A DNA stretch of 64,000 nucleotides from Armillaria gallica (GCA_037576215.1 JBANDB010000001.1:2356001-2420000); one strand, 5' to 3'; shown: positions 1-12,076, numbered from the stretch's first letter. A program made the numbers and translations. The notes: generated from the sequence alone by a model not told the origin.

Positions 1-2
1 AC

Positions 3-899
3 GTGTGGGTGCGCATCGCAACTTTCTTACAGTCAATGCTGTCGGAGGGTAGCGCGGAGTTTGCTTCGATGTCTCGAGATTACTCTCCATCTCCGTCTCC
101 TACACCGTCCCCGAGATCTAGCGGCCTATTCGACGCCACGTTCTCTCAGTCATCATACTTCCCTCCTTCGTTACACCGAACTTCTTTGCCTCAACAGACT
201 TTCTTTAGTCCCCGCATGATTGACTATTGCCTGTGGTCTCTCCTCGAGTTGCTTTGCATCCATCGAACGCCCTTGATACTGCAGATGCGACTTTTCATGC
301 AAGAGAAAGTTTTAGCGTTGGATCAAGACTTGAGATCTCAAAATATCTCTTCCTCATCGAAAACCTCACGGCCAGTTTCTTCTGTTTTTTCAAAGCCTCG
401 GCGGCGCTCGGGTCTTCCATCCCCGGACATTTCACCACGAATATATCCTTCCGCTTCCTTGAGTATTCAGGATAGTGGCCTTTTCTCTCTTTCCAGTCGA
501 CAATCCATGTCAAGTCCCATTTCTACATCCATGGTTCGAGATACGCATCGTATCGTCCATCTTGGACTTACACACCAGGGCCATTCTCTCTCTGTCAGCT
601 CACGAGAATCCGGCAAGTCCCAAGCGAAAACGACCAAAGTCAGATCACTGTCCCTCATCAAGGCGACATATCGTAGAATTCGAATCGTGCAAAGTTACAT
701 GGGTTATCAGTCGATGTTACTGCCTCTTCCTGGAGATGGTGAGAGTGGTCAAGATGCCTCTCCGTCGACATGGACGAAGATACAGGCACTTCAAGAAGTC
801 GTGCGTGAGACGCAAGAGCTCATCGAGGAGTTTGAAGAATCGCACGCAGTAGAAAGTGAGATGACTACAGTTGATGCAGATCAATCTTTGGGACATTAG
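3..899 (+). CDS. 3' part of an unrecognised gene, cut by the window edge
   Basis: An open frame enters from the left edge and runs about 298 codons to a stop at 897-899, so the true start and any upstream exons lie outside the window. Residues 25-175 or so are very rich in Ser, Pro and Arg and look disordered. A short hydrophobic stretch (DYCLWSLLELLCIH) lies near residue 75, and a charged, probably helical segment (QEVVRETQELIEEFEE) lies near the C terminus. I do not recognise the family. The overlapping frames on both strands have no domain-like character. It is a convincing coding stretch because it is long, uninterrupted and followed directly by AT-rich, 3'-UTR-like sequence. Confidence 0.55.
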   Translation: MWVRIATFLQSMLSEGSAEFASMSRDYSPSPSPTPSPRSSGLFDATFSQSSYFPPSLHRTSLPQQTFFSPRMIDYCLWSLLELLCIHRTPLILQMRLFMQEKVLALDQDLRSQNISSSSKTSRPVSSVFSKPRRRSGLPSPDISPRIYPSASLSIQDSGLFSLSSRQSMSSPISTSMVRDTHRIVHLGLTHQGHSLSVSSRESGKSQAKTTKVRSLSLIKATYRRIRIVQSYMGYQSMLLPLPGDGESGQDASPSTWTKIQALQEVVRETQELIEEFEESHAVESEMTTVDADQSLGH

Positions 900-1015
900 T
901 GTACTGTCATTTTAGAAAGAACTAGGACTTCCAGATCCATTGTGTACTAATATGGTTTATTTAACGCATCTTAAGTAAAGAAACGGAATAAATGTAACGT
1001 CTGCAACAGCTTCTC

Positions 1016-1236
1016 ACGTAAGTGCACACTCGCAGATACATTGGCTATTACTCTGGGGAGTATCTAATAAAACTCGTGAACAGTGCCTATTGATTATACA
1101 TCAGGGATAATTTTCCATCCTTCCTTTATCATATCCATGAAACTGCAAAAGACGTCTCAAAAGACGATGTCGAAGAAGAAAATCAACCCTCTTACACATG
1201 TGAAACAACAGAAACACCCAATTGACAGACACACAG
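1016..1236 (+). repeat. Dispersed repeat, inverted partner of 30956-31142
   Basis: About 200 bp matches the reverse complement of 30956-31142. The match starts around CTCGCAGAT and runs through GATTATACATCAGGGAT and CCATCCTTCCTTTATCATAT to CAATTGACAGACACAC, with small indels. It lies 120 bp downstream of the gene ending at 899. No protein-coding content is evident. The rest of 900-1467 shows nothing else I can name. Confidence 0.7.
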
Positions 1237-1467
1237 AGAGGACCGTGAAGAGGAACGCTGTTATCAAGAGCTCAGAGCAGAATGCAGCATAGTAGTTCGT
1301 AAAGAGCAGCCAATTATCGTGATGTTCGAAAGCGCGTGAAGATCTTGCTGATCAATCAAAAAAAGGGTCCATAGTGCGAAGCATTTGCTTGAAAGTGATG
1401 AGGCGGGGGGTGTCGACGACGGGTAGGAGCTCCTAGGAACGAATCATTTCCCCACCTAAAGGCAAGA

Positions 1468-3169
1468 TCAGCGACGACAAGGGACAGGTGCGGAAGGTTG
1501 ATCATACTCAGAGGGAACAGAACTGGATCTGGAGGTGGACCTAGTGTTGCAAGAGTGAGAATGGACATGATGTGACGGATATCCAAAAGCTTGGTGGTAG
1601 GGATAGGAAATTTGAGGAACCGACTCCATGCTGTCGTAGACAGCGCGACCATGGCAGTACGGTCTTTCCGGTTTGCAAGATGAGTTCGAGGGGTAGTGGA
1701 ATGGTCCGAATGCAGGAGCAAAATGCGTTAAGGATCCGTCAGTTGGTGCAGATGAATAGGGCCCTTCGACGTCATACTGTCCTGCGGGCGATCGTTGAGG
1801 GACACTAGTCGCAATTTGCACATATTGAACATCGATGCGATAGTTCGCGTAGCATTGGCCTTGAAGAGCTTCTTTGGCCTCCCGTGCGCTTGTAGTCGAT
1901 GAGTATTCTACCCTGACAGATATCGCACCTGAGACAGAAGGCGGCTCTATGATGTCCAGTCTACTGATCTTTCCAAAGGGATCCAGCAGCGGATGCAAGT
2001 CGCGAGGCTGAGAAAACAAGAGAGCGGGAAGTTTGCTGACTAGGAGAGTATTCGTTGGTAGCGTTGTTGTCGTGAACGCAGCACTGTCTGAAAGATTTGA
2101 TCCAAAAGAGGAATTCGGCGTAATATCGGAGGATGAAGGCTGGTTGTCTTCTTGAACATCTTCCATACCCATACGAGAGCTGTGACTATGTGATTCGAAC
2201 AGAATAGCCCTGTCCCCGCCGTCTAGAAAGCCTATGTCGGCCCGCAAGTGTTAGCGCCTCCCGAAAAGCACTAGGGGGAAATGATTACCTTGAGAGCGTT
2301 GTACAATTGCCCACGAGATATCGATGGTATGTCCTCTGTAAATTGAAGGCATATATGCACGATAGTAGTGAATGTTGAGGAAAGTCGTACCTTATCTGGC
2401 TACGAGTGAGAGATAGCATTGCATTCCTGGCTTGGTCATGACCCGACATGACCACGAAACCACGCCGGCGAGAAGCGTTGTCCACTGTAGCAAGGATTAC
2501 GCAGTGCGCGACAGCTCCATACCGAGAGAAAATCGATGATAGCTCAGCTCTATGAGAAGAGAGAAGTTAAAACCAACTCTCCCAAAATCACAGAAATGCT
2601 CACTTGGTCAGATCAAAAGGTAAACCGAGGACGTATAAGTTGCGACGATCGTCAAGGCGTTTCGGTGTACAGCCGTCATCTTCGATAGGTATCACGGAAC
2701 TATAGAACAAGTCAGGAGTCCAGGCCACATGAGGGTCGATATATGCGTGTTATACATACAGCGGTGTACCCGAGACGGTATATCCTGACATACACAGCGC
2801 TTTTCTGTGCAGAGGTCAGTGCGCCGGTAAGGGATTAAACAAGATGGCACTCGCTTGCAAGCATCACGATTGAAAAAAGCAATGTCAAGATGGTGTCCGG
2901 CGGCGTCTTTGACATCGGCAGAGCTACGAACATCGCCTAGGACGACATCATATTCAGCCAGTCTCATTTCCCTAATCGTAGAGACTCGCCTATCAACGTA
3001 TTGAACAAGGATATCACTTCTTGACGGTTGACTAGAATACATTTGTAAAGGAAAGCACAGAATTCAAGGAGAGGAGCGTACCGTTCATGGGCATGTTTTC
3101 TATTCTGACGCCGAAGGTAGTCTTGACGTCGCGGTTGTGTTTGCTTGGCGGACGGGGATATGGAGTCAT
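1468..3169 (-). CDS. RNA-binding protein with three RRM domains
   Basis: This spliced gene starts at the ATG at 3169-3167 (MTPYPRPPSKHNRDVKT). RRM1 begins FGVRIENMPMN and continues through DVRSSADVKDAAGHHLDIAFF (one residue over an intron join) to a SGYTVSGTPL strand. RRM2 has RNP2 NLYVLGLPFDLT (2590-2650) and RNP1 RRRGFVVM (about 2450). RRM3 has NTLLVSKLPALLF and ends near NYRIDVQYV (about 1815-2040). A Ser/Pro/His-rich tail runs to the stop at 1468. Two introns appear to use GC-AG borders (donors GCGAGT) because only those keep the RRM1 frame. The protein resembles multi-RRM fungal post-transcriptional regulators; the specific orthologue is not clear to me. It diverges from the RAD51C-like gene, with about 195 bp between starts. 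The 3' end could contain one more splice, so the stop is less certain than the domains. Confidence 0.8.
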
Positions 3170-3364
3170 TTTTAAGCAAGAAGAGGAAAGGGATCGCTAT
3201 AGCAGAAATCAAGAAAGTGATAGAGAGTATGTAAACTGAGCTTCGGTCGACGAATAAGCAAGAAGATGGGAGTACAAGAGCAAGAGGTCCCGGCTTTTGC
3301 CGCCGATCTCACTGTCGAATGTCGAAGTCTGGTTCCCACGCCACAAACGCGTCTGCCAACTCTC

Positions 3365-4786
3365 ATGATACCCATTTCTCTCTCGGCTCTGCCGTTGCCT
3401 CCCTCAACGCTATCGTCCTTAACGAAGGCCGGATACGATACCCTGCAGGATGTGCAAGATATCTCTCCTGAGGACTTATCTGAAGGTTTGTTCTTGGGGG
3501 ATTCTCCTTTTTATGCACTGTCCTCTTACGATACCTGCTAGAGCTTGATATACCTCTCTCGACATTGCGAGCACTAATATATTCACAGAGAACCCTCACA
3601 CTACCTAAATCTACTCTTCCGTTGACGCAGACTGTGTCGCTATCCCACTTGTCTAGAAGCGGTGAAATGAAGGCCAGGGTATCTACCTTGTGTGCTCCTC
3701 TAGACCGACTCTTATCTGGAGGAGTTTCAAGGGGGTCTGTTCTGGAGATATCTGGTGCTCCTGGAACCCCGAAAGAAATCCTGGCAGTAGACATAGTGGC
3801 CTCATTTGTCAAAGCCGGGGAACGCGTCCTATTTGTTGGTTGGTCAGAACGCACTGGAAATCGCGTGCTTGACTAATCGGAACTCAGACCTTCAGAACAT
3901 GACCAGTGCGGTGACATTAAGACGATCTCTCAAAAGTAGGTGTTTGCCTATTCTCTGATATTTTATCTGCTTCCTCATGGCACGAACAGAGATCCCAGAT
4001 ATCCCGACGAACTTTTTGGAACTCGTTTCTTACATGCCCATGCACACGCTTTCTGAAGTTATGAAATTCATGTACAACCTTTCGTCCTATCTACGAGTAA
4101 ACCCAGACGTAGGCAATTCCTCGGGCAGGGTTTTGACGTGACACACATCCTTGCTTTAGGTGGCTTTGCTCGTCATCAATTCCATTTCATTTCCGTTTCA
4201 AACGTCTCCGACGTTAACTCTACAAGTTAAGACTTCTCTTCTGGACCGCATTAAAGAGACGTTCTCGAAGGCTTGCGCGACCAACAACTTAACGGTAGAG
4301 TGCACGGCCACCGCCTCTGATGAAAACTGATCTCACGTTCAAAGATCATCACGACTTCCCAGCTTGCTACGAAGTTACTGAAAGCAGACGGAACTACGGG
4401 GAACTTTGACACAGGAGCAAGGGGCATCATGGTTCCGCAACTAGGTATACCAGATCATGTGTTCCGACTCGAAACTTAAACCTTTTTCTAGGAGCGTATT
4501 TACCTACTGGAAGGTCTTACCGTGTCATATTATCACGCAAGACACGAATGTCAGGGTAAGACCCCCCTCCTCTGGGCACGCGATAGATCTTAGACATCCC
4601 GAAGTAGAACTCTGCGATTGTTGCATTCACCTGCTGCTGTACACCAGGACAAAGGGCCTCACGTGCTTGAAGAACCATATGCAATGGTAAGAAATTTCCA
4701 AGCCGACTTTAAAACCCAGCGTTGAATTTTCGCAGGGTGGCGGTATAATTTCATCTGATGACAATGCATTTGGAGAGTGGCGATGA
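3365..4786 (+). CDS. RAD51C-like RecA/RAD51 paralogue with degenerate Walker motifs
   Basis: A multi-exon gene. The N-terminal helix-hairpin-helix-like segment (LSSLTKAGYDTLQDVQDISP) starts at the ATG at 3365. The RecA core follows: TLCAPLDRLLSGGVSRGSVLEI, then GAPGTPKE at the Walker A position (3754-3777), then ERVLFVG. The Walker B region reads VALLVINSISFPF (about 4160-4197). It is followed by TIITTSQLATK and GAYLPTGRSYRVILSRK, matching the RAD51C C-terminal layout, and the last exon ends DDNAFGEWR at 4784-4786. RAD51C-type proteins act in homologous recombination. Here the Walker A lysine is flanked by Pro and Glu instead of Gly and Thr/Ser, and the Walker B Asp is Asn, so ATP binding or hydrolysis is doubtful. 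The splice joining the first exon (ending near 3492) to the second is not resolved in frame. Confidence 0.75.
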
Positions 4787-5050
4787 GCTGACAGTGGACC
4801 CTGCCCTGACACGTACTTTGTTGTGCCGTTACTTACATTTAGACTCGTCAATGTATGCATGACAATGTCTTCTCGAAGGGGTTCTGTCCGGGGCACTTAA
4901 ACCGATCCCCTTTTATCTATCCTTGTATAGGAGGCACCGATCGCCGTCACGGTCCCTTTAGTTAAAAGACGAAGCCGTTGAATTGGCATCATCTGTTCAT
5001 TATAAACCACCCAACTTCTTACAACCTACTCCATTCACCGACGCGTCGAC

Positions 5051-6303
5051 ATGCCCTCTATCAAAGTAAAATCGAGTTCCGGCAGTCTAACCTACAACTA
5101 CGCCATTTCGACACCAACATCACCCAATGCTAAATCTATCGATCCAACATTGCCTACTGTTCTATTTCTCCACCCCGTCTACATTGGCATAGATATCTTT
5201 CAAAGTGCGTCCGCTACTGATCCAGCTCCAACGTGTTCTAATTCCATTGCAGTGCAATTTGGGGATTGTGCTCTCCGGAGGTTTAACCTCGTTGCGATGG
5301 ATCTGCGGGGGCACGGGGAAACCGGAGGTACCGCTCCAAAAAATTACGGGCAAGATGATGCAGCAAAAGATATCGTGAAATTCATGGCACGTTAACATCA
5401 TCGTCTGCGACGTCTTTTTGAACTAGCCTCACAGGAAGCGCTCCGGCTGCCACCATGCCACATCTTCGCACTTTCGATGGGAACTATAATCGCGCTTCAA
5501 ATTGCTATTTCCTATCCGGAGAAAGCTCTTTCTTTGTTCCTCGTATCTGCATTGGGCCTAGAAGAGGTACAGTGCAATTTCGCATCTTCCGACTGCCTGA
5601 TGATGACCTTTGGCATAGCCAGCAGATGTCGCACAGGGTAGACAAGAAATTGCGGATTGCTGGATCGAAGGTTTTAAAGGTTCAACGGTCGACGAAGCGG
5701 CGCTCTACGATGCGGTATACGGTGCTCTTCAACTCGGTTTCAATAGTGAACAATCTTCCATGGTCAGAGCGTAAGTCCATTCACTTTTTAATCAATCTCC
5801 CCTAACGCCTAATTTATTTTTCGAAGTTTGGTCAAGCGTACGTTACCGCAGGCTATGACCAATTGGAGTGCGAAGAAACTCGACACTTACAACACACTCA
5901 CGGTCAATTTCTTCACCAAACGAAAGGCACATTCTCCGGGAAACCTGTCAAAAATTCTCGCCCCTGTTAAGTTGGTCTATTGTACAGCAGATATCGCATA
6001 CCCCTTGGAGCTTGCAGAGGAGTTCCTGAAGAATCTCCAAGATGCCGGGGTAAAAGCTTCCTCGATACAATCGACGGAGCATGTCATTTTGGTTGCGTTA
6101 CGCATTCAGAGCAGTCAGTAACATCACATTCCTCATTTAACTGGTCTTCTGATTCGCTGCACAGAGTCAATCCCCTTTTCGCTGATTTCGTTTTGGAGAA
6201 CACGGCGGCCCAGATACCTCCGACGCCATCGTCTGTTGTTTCACCATTTGAGGCGGGTTTGATCAAAGCCGGCTGGTCAAACGATGATTCAGACGACGAG
6301 TAA
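5051..6303 (+). CDS. Alpha/beta-hydrolase fold protein
   Basis: Six or so exons encode a protein of roughly 330 residues starting MPSIKVKSSSGSLTYNYA. Seen in order: LPTVLFLHPVY (oxyanion strand region), FNLVAMDLRGHGETGG, the nucleophile elbow HIFALSMGT (about 5458-5490, Ser in A-L-S-M-G instead of the usual G-x-S-x-G), a cap region (CWIEGFKGSTVDEAALYDAV), the likely acid strand LVYCTADIAYP and the likely histidine in STEHVILV. The last intron (6117-6168) is placed so that RIQSSINPLFADFVLEN stays in frame, and the protein ends in an acidic tail (SNDDSDDE). There is no signal peptide, so it is probably cytosolic. The substrate cannot be told from sequence; members of this fold include esterases, epoxide hydrolases and acyl-transfer enzymes. 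Confidence 0.85.
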
Positions 6304-7784
6304 AAAATTCACATTCCGTGTATAACTTCAATCTCGCCTCCTTTCACTGGGAACTTGTTGGGACTTTCATCTGTACTATATGTAACAATTGCAATGTAGA
6401 ATCTAGAACTTAATGTACACATTTACTTTGTCCACACTGGCTGTAACAAGCACTCTGCGTTGGGCAAACTTGTCCTTTGAATAGGCGTTGAGCAGCCACC
6501 AGTTGCATCCTCCACAAGGAACTGTCACATATGTGAAATATTTACGTACATGTAATTTTAAATGATGCTTCCACTCGCATCCATCTGCTCCGGCATTTAG
6601 ATCCTTCCTTCCTTCAAACCTGGGAGAGCGCTCAAAAGATCAATATGTGGCTGTAATCTGGATCTGTTCAATCGATTTCGCGGAACTTGACATAGAACCC
6701 ATCATGCGGCGCAAATGAATACCTGCCGCGAAGGTAGAACACCAATCTCATTTATCAAAAACTTTAGCAAGCTTTAGAGTACGGTGACCCTGGACTAAGT
6801 CATCTTTGGAAGGTATCATTATCCTCCCTTGGATTTTCCCATCGATTTTGGTGGGCGGGCAGATATTCATTAAAGCAATTGTATAAGTTGCGGTGATTGT
6901 TTTTGCAAATTTCATGTTGCAACTCCGAGTCGTTGAAAAAGGTACTACGCTTGCCATCTCCGAAGATTTCGGCCACCTCTGACCGTGTCAAACGACTCAG
7001 GGATCGAATCCTCAGCGCGGCATTGATGAGTCGGACTGAGGCTTAAGCGCCGATATTTTGGGTAGACTTTGTTTTCTAGAAGCGGAAGCCTATCAGGAAA
7101 TTCTTCGAGTTCTGGCTACTTTACTTGGAACCCGCCGCTGTCCATCTTTGCTTGACAGTTTCTTCCTCTCAGGGCGACAAATACTGGGAAGACTACCCTC
7201 TGCTAAAAGCTACGACGAGGTCGCCATGTTCTTTTCGGTACACACGGGAAGCAGCAATACATCCCGTGGGCCTGTACAGGTGGCGTGGGCTTCGCTACTT
7301 GTGCGATGTTCTCGATGTCAAATTATTCGTTGTCCCAATAGACCTAAAGAGAAACCAACTATCTTCTACTTACTCTGGGTGGCACACCGTGGCAGATGGG
7401 TCGCGCCACTGAAGAGACCGACATCTAACCTAGCTGAGATATAGTTTCTATCTTCTAAGGTGTCGGAATATTGAGCTGGTAGACCACGAATTTGAAACGC
7501 CTCGGGCGAATGCAAACGTGGTAAGCCGATGCATCCGGTCTCTCAAGAAAGGTATTCGACACTACTTTGTTCCCCGGAAACAAAGACCGTAATACCAGGC
7601 AAGATCTGAACCGTCGTATAGGTTCACCCGGTCAAGCACAGTGTAGACTACGGCACATGCTCTCCAATTTCGACGTCCGCGTTTGATTACTGGAATACCC
7701 TACTACTGAACACAATATAATACAACCATACAGTTCGCGTAAGATTCATGTCACGTCGTGAAGGAAGAAACAAGGGCAATGCAA
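6304..7784. other. Intergenic stretch, possible gene remnants
   Basis: No gene can be supported. Several short frames look somewhat protein-like on the + strand (DKYWEDYPLLKATTRSPCSF near 7180 and RNIELVDHEFETPRANANV near 7460-7520) and on the - strand (SEVAEIFGDGKRSTFFNDSE near 6960). They do not join into a model with start, splice sites and domain. They may be the eroded end of one or two old genes. Confidence 0.3.
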
Positions 7785-10309
7785 TCACCAGAACTTGCCA
7801 AACACGCTTCCCCTAGGACCAAGTATCATGCCAACCCCTTCTTGGATGGCGACACTGACCGGTCGCATGGGTGCAGAATCAAACACATGGGGGCATGGTT
7901 GCAACAATGGAGGGGAACCTAGCCGGGGATTCTCCAATTCGCGTTCGTATATCGAGGGTTGGCGCGGAGACATCGCGAGTGCCTCATACTGAGGCTCATC
8001 GAAGCATTTCCGAGCTGCGCGAAGCCGGTGCAATACCTAAGGCGTATTATCAGAATTTTATCGACGCTATGACATGGATGGCTCCTACCTGCTCATAGAA
8101 CTCGATCTCCCCGTCCAGGTGGTCCTTGGTGAGTGTAGAGAAATCTTCATTCTTTTGTGTGTGAAATGTTTCCATTTCCGCCATAGTGGTGTTCAGCACA
8201 GTTTCGCAGCGTGCAGCCATATCCTCGTCGGCCTGGATATGATATCACTATAGAACCCAACTCCAGCCAACATGACACATACATGAATCTCCTTCGTGCA
8301 TTCTTGATACCGAGTCAATGTAGATTTGTGTGTGCTTACCACACCCTGAATATGAAATGTCAAGAATAGAAGGACCGCGTAAAAGGGCAACGAGCACTTC
8401 ATATATCGACGATGGGTGCGAAACGGCCTTAAGCGACTCGTGTGTAGCTAGCTGTCTCCTACGTGCCTAGTAACGGTGTCACATAAATCGATATGCGTCA
8501 GAATCTCACTAGATGCTCACATGGTCATCATATAGATCTCCAATGTTTTGAAGAGCTTCGGATGTTTTCTGCACGGCTTTAGTAAGCTTAAGGCAATCTG
8601 TAGGCAGTGATCAAAATAGTGGTGGCGACGCAGTATGAACTCTTACTACTGCATCCCTCACGCCAGCACCACGCGCCATCTTCATTCATGAGACCTGCAT
8701 CCTTCGCGTTATAATGGTTGTCTTCTTCGACAGTGCCCGTGGTAGGCGCTGAAGCGAGAGGCTTAGAAGTTATCAAGGATAGTAAAGAATATGACAGCAA
8801 TCGTTCCGCTTTAGACATTTCTAGCAAACTATGCAATCAGCAATAGCAAGGGAGGAAATCAAATCCTGACAAACCAATCCGTGCTTCACGAACACGACCA
8901 AATATATTCCTAAGGCCTTGTACACCTTTCCCGACAGCTCGTGTGTGAGTTTCAAACCGTCTAACAGCTTCTTCTGCGTCTTCAAGATCGAGATTGAATG
9001 CAGGGTGATATACATGAGCGTAGAATGACGGGCCTGCAGGAGGCATCGACAGATGTTGAGGTATTAGCCGTTTCCATTCCTATGTCACAGGATGAGCATA
9101 TAGCAAATAATTCAGCAAGAGATTTCGCACAATGTCACTTTCACATCCCAAAAAGAAGGTTACTACTTCCGCATACCTGGCCACGGGATGGCGAACCACG
9201 CGTCCAATGTACCTCTCCAGGTCCCCGCGACGCGCCTCCACAAAATCTTCACTGAATCTGCCGGCATACTGCTTTTCTGGAAGCGGCGGTAGCGCGATCC
9301 CAGGAAGACGCCTCGCCAGAGCCGTATGAAGAATAACAAACTGCGAATACCTCCTTTGCACAGTTATCCGCGTCGGTGACCCTGGCGGCGTATCGGAATC
9401 TATCTGAGCGTGAAACAGTGAGGTCACATTATAAACTGTGAAGGCCCCGGAAAGCGAGGAGGTGCGTTTCGATGGGGAGTGAACTAGGACACGAAACGGA
9501 GGGAGCTTCTCCTTCCATGCATGCCCAGCATCGACGAAGTGCCGATCAACGTCTCCCTGTCCTATCCTGCTAAGTCGATTACCTGACTCTTCGGAATCAA
9601 TATCCCCGTCTTCTGACTCGATGCTAGGCAACCTCTTATGGAAAGTGGTCTCGGTGACGACAGTATCTGCAGCTTTACCCTTGAGAACCCATTCCTCTGC
9701 CCCACTGGTTACAAAACTGGAAAACCTGTTGAGGCTCTTGCCTCCCAGAAGACTCTGACGAAAGCTGGGGAAGACCCAATCTCCAGTATGTTGTGGAACA
9801 ATGGGCTGATCATTGTCTTGTGACGCTCTGATAGATTTTCGAGTGATGGTGCTCGATGAAGCTTCCCTGCGGTGGGACTGAGACACGTCGAGGTCAGGCG
9901 CTGGAGTGAACTCTGAGGTAAACTAAGATGCTACGAGGTCAAATTTCGTTCACAGAACGAAGGGTCACGATGTACGCACTGTATAATACGAGCGGGGCAA
10001 GAGACCCATTTCGCCCGATGCATCCTTCACTAAGCTCCACCCATCAGCCAGATCTTCTTTGACGACAGCAAGTTCATCTCCAGCGTCAACGGATAGTTCT
10101 CTGAACTCGGCCTTTCCTTCAAAGTCGTACAGCGCTCGTGCTGGACGGTAGTCCTCGTCGTCGTCATCGGAAGGAGGAGCAGAGCCCAGTTCAAGATGTT
10201 CCGTCCACGCCGTTGACGTGTTAATGCCAGAATCGAACTCGGATTGTGGTCGGGAAAGACGAGAACTCGTCACAGGAGACTTGGATGCTCTGGGTAATGT
10301 TGCCGCCAT
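7785..10309 (-). CDS. SH3-PX-BAR sorting nexin (SNX9-type)
   Basis: The first exon starts MAATLPRASKSP at 10309 and carries an SH3 domain (ARALYDFEGKAEFRELSV ... DGWSLVKDASGEMGLLPRSYY). After an acidic, Ser-rich linker, the PX domain occupies about 9110-9450 (FTVYNVTSLF, RRYSQFVILHTALARRLPG, PPLPEKQYAGRFSEDFVEAR). The C-terminal half is a BAR/Vps5-like helical region spread over short exons: AEEAVRRFETHTRAVGKGV, LTKAVQKTSEALQNIGDLY, and NTTMAEMETFHTQKNEDF leading into DHLDGEIEFYEQ. A short Pro-rich tail ends at 7785. SH3-PX-BAR is the architecture of the SNX9/18/33 family, which binds phosphoinositides and remodels membranes during endocytosis. Yeast lacks a clear SNX9, which makes this a useful basidiomycete example. 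Domain calls are firm; individual splice sites are approximate. Confidence 0.85.
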
Positions 10310-10775
10310 ACAGATGCTGGTGGTCGTCTAGACGTTCAGCTGTACCGTTCAGTCGTGTGGGCTGCAGGAATGACCCTGTGAAATAAATCTTAACACCTGA
10401 CAACCAAACGACGCGAGAGGTGAGCAACAATGGTGGTGTCCGAATACTAAGCATCCGCCGGATTGGCGGCGACACCCTATTCGGGAAGACAGGGGCTCAT
10501 TATCCCACCATATGAAGTATTCGGCTGGAATTTTCACCAATGGCGACCAGTAATGAGGCACCATATCATACATAGTTGGACAAACAGAGTGGTATAACAA
10601 ATCGAAGTTGGGTAAAAGTGCTGATAAAGTGAATGTAAAAACATACATGAGTGGTCCGTACTGGAATTATGGGTAGAATGCGAGTGAAAAATGCGTATAT
10701 GCTGTGGTCAATGCAAATTAAAGTTGAGCGTACAGGTCGTGACCCTGCGTGAATCAAATAATAATAACGGTGAAT

Positions 10776-11975
10776 TCATCGACGCTCCCGATCCAGCCTG
10801 GTGAGCTCAAGAAGGAGCTCGGTCCGTTTATACCAGCTCGTCTCCCAAGGAAGTCTGTGCGCGAACGACGCTGGCACAGCGGTCGGGGTTGTGTATGCCT
10901 TGCGCTGACGACCCGCTTTCTTTGTCTTCACCGGGGTGATCTTCGTGGTGGAGGGTCCTTCATTTAGATCCACCTCGACGTACTCGCCATCCTCGCCATC
11001 GCTCTCCACGAGGGTGACTTCTGAGTCGTCGCCACTGCTGCTCCCGCCAATCGAGATAGTCAAGTCATCCTCCAGTTCTTCCGGCTCCTCTTCATCTTCG
11101 ACAGCTCGCATAGACCTCGCCTTAACCTCGCCAGCCATATGCATGTCAAACATCCACAGTGCCTTTGACATCGTCCACATAGGCATTGCTACAAAGTACC
11201 GGTCCATATGTACGCAGAAAGGGTCGCGTAGGGCAGATATATCACCTCGACGAGGATGAACGGACATAGGTGGCAATGGGACTGGTTGAGGAATAGATTC
11301 ATGAATCTGCGACACTCCGTCATAGGCTGCATCGATCCACTCTTCTTCCCGCAATGCCCAGAACCATTTAAGTCGGTGAAGGCCGTGTCGGGAGTAGCCA
11401 TGTTGTTCATAGTCATGCCGGTTAGGTAAGGGAGTAGGGCAGCGCGCGGGGGAGGGTGACAACGGCGAGGGGAGGCATGAGAATTGTCTTCGGGAGATGG
11501 TAGGGGGTGGCAGCAGTGGAGTCGGAAAGGCGAGCTCGGGGGGCTCGTTACAGTCGAGAAGCCGATCCAGTTCAATGTCTGAGTCGGATTCGGAATCAGA
11601 GTCGCTATCTTCGGACGACGAAAGGCCAGCATCATCAGCCGTTAAATCATCAAGGGACGACGAGGATTTCGACCGAGGAAGGGGCTGTTTGTCGATAGTG
11701 GACGATACGCTCATTCTCTTGAGCGCTGCGCACGTCCACTTCAGGCTGTCGAACTGCTGACGCGCAATATCTGTTTCCGGCGCAGGGGCATCCTCTGATT
11801 CAAGGACTGCGAACTCTTCGCTGGAGTTACCGAAGAAGCCAAGGCGACTCGTGGGGCGTGATGGGATGTCTTGGCATTCGTCTGCGATGTCGGACTCAAA
11901 CTCAGAATCTGAGCTGTCAAAGTATGAATGGTAACTCGTCTCTGAGAGCGGGCTCGGTTGGAATCTCGAGGACAT
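10776..11975 (-). CDS. Acidic single-exon protein of unknown function
   Basis: One uninterrupted frame of 399 codons starts MSSRFQPSPLSETSYHSYF. It has long runs of Ser, Asp and Glu (SSSEDSDSDSESDSD; EDEEEPEELEDD; GEDGEYVEVDLNEG). Embedded in these is a more ordered, aromatic core around residues 215-300 (HRLKWFWALREEEWIDAAYD, RDPFCVHMDRYFVAMPMWTM, KALWMFDMHMAGEVK). The C terminus is basic then charged (RLPWETSWYKRTELLLEL). The ordered core suggests a conserved domain, but I cannot name it. The overlapping opposite-strand frames are low-complexity shadows. Confidence 0.75.
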   Translation of the reverse strand: MSSRFQPSPLSETSYHSYFDSSDSEFESDIADECQDIPSRPTSRLGFFGNSSEEFAVLESEDAPAPETDIARQQFDSLKWTCAALKRMSVSSTIDKQPLPRSKSSSSLDDLTADDAGLSSSEDSDSDSESDSDIELDRLLDCNEPPELAFPTPLLPPPTISRRQFSCLPSPLSPSPARCPTPLPNRHDYEQHGYSRHGLHRLKWFWALREEEWIDAAYDGVSQIHESIPQPVPLPPMSVHPRRGDISALRDPFCVHMDRYFVAMPMWTMSKALWMFDMHMAGEVKARSMRAVEDEEEPEELEDDLTISIGGSSSGDDSEVTLVESDGEDGEYVEVDLNEGPSTTKITPVKTKKAGRQRKAYTTPTAVPASFAHRLPWETSWYKRTELLLELTRLDRERR

Positions 11976-12076
11976 TATAAAGGCGTTAGGTTGAAATTAA
12001 GTTGAAGTAAAATTGCTCGTTTAGAGTCGTCACGATAAGCGGAGAGGTTTAGTTCGTTGAATACTGAATGACGAGG

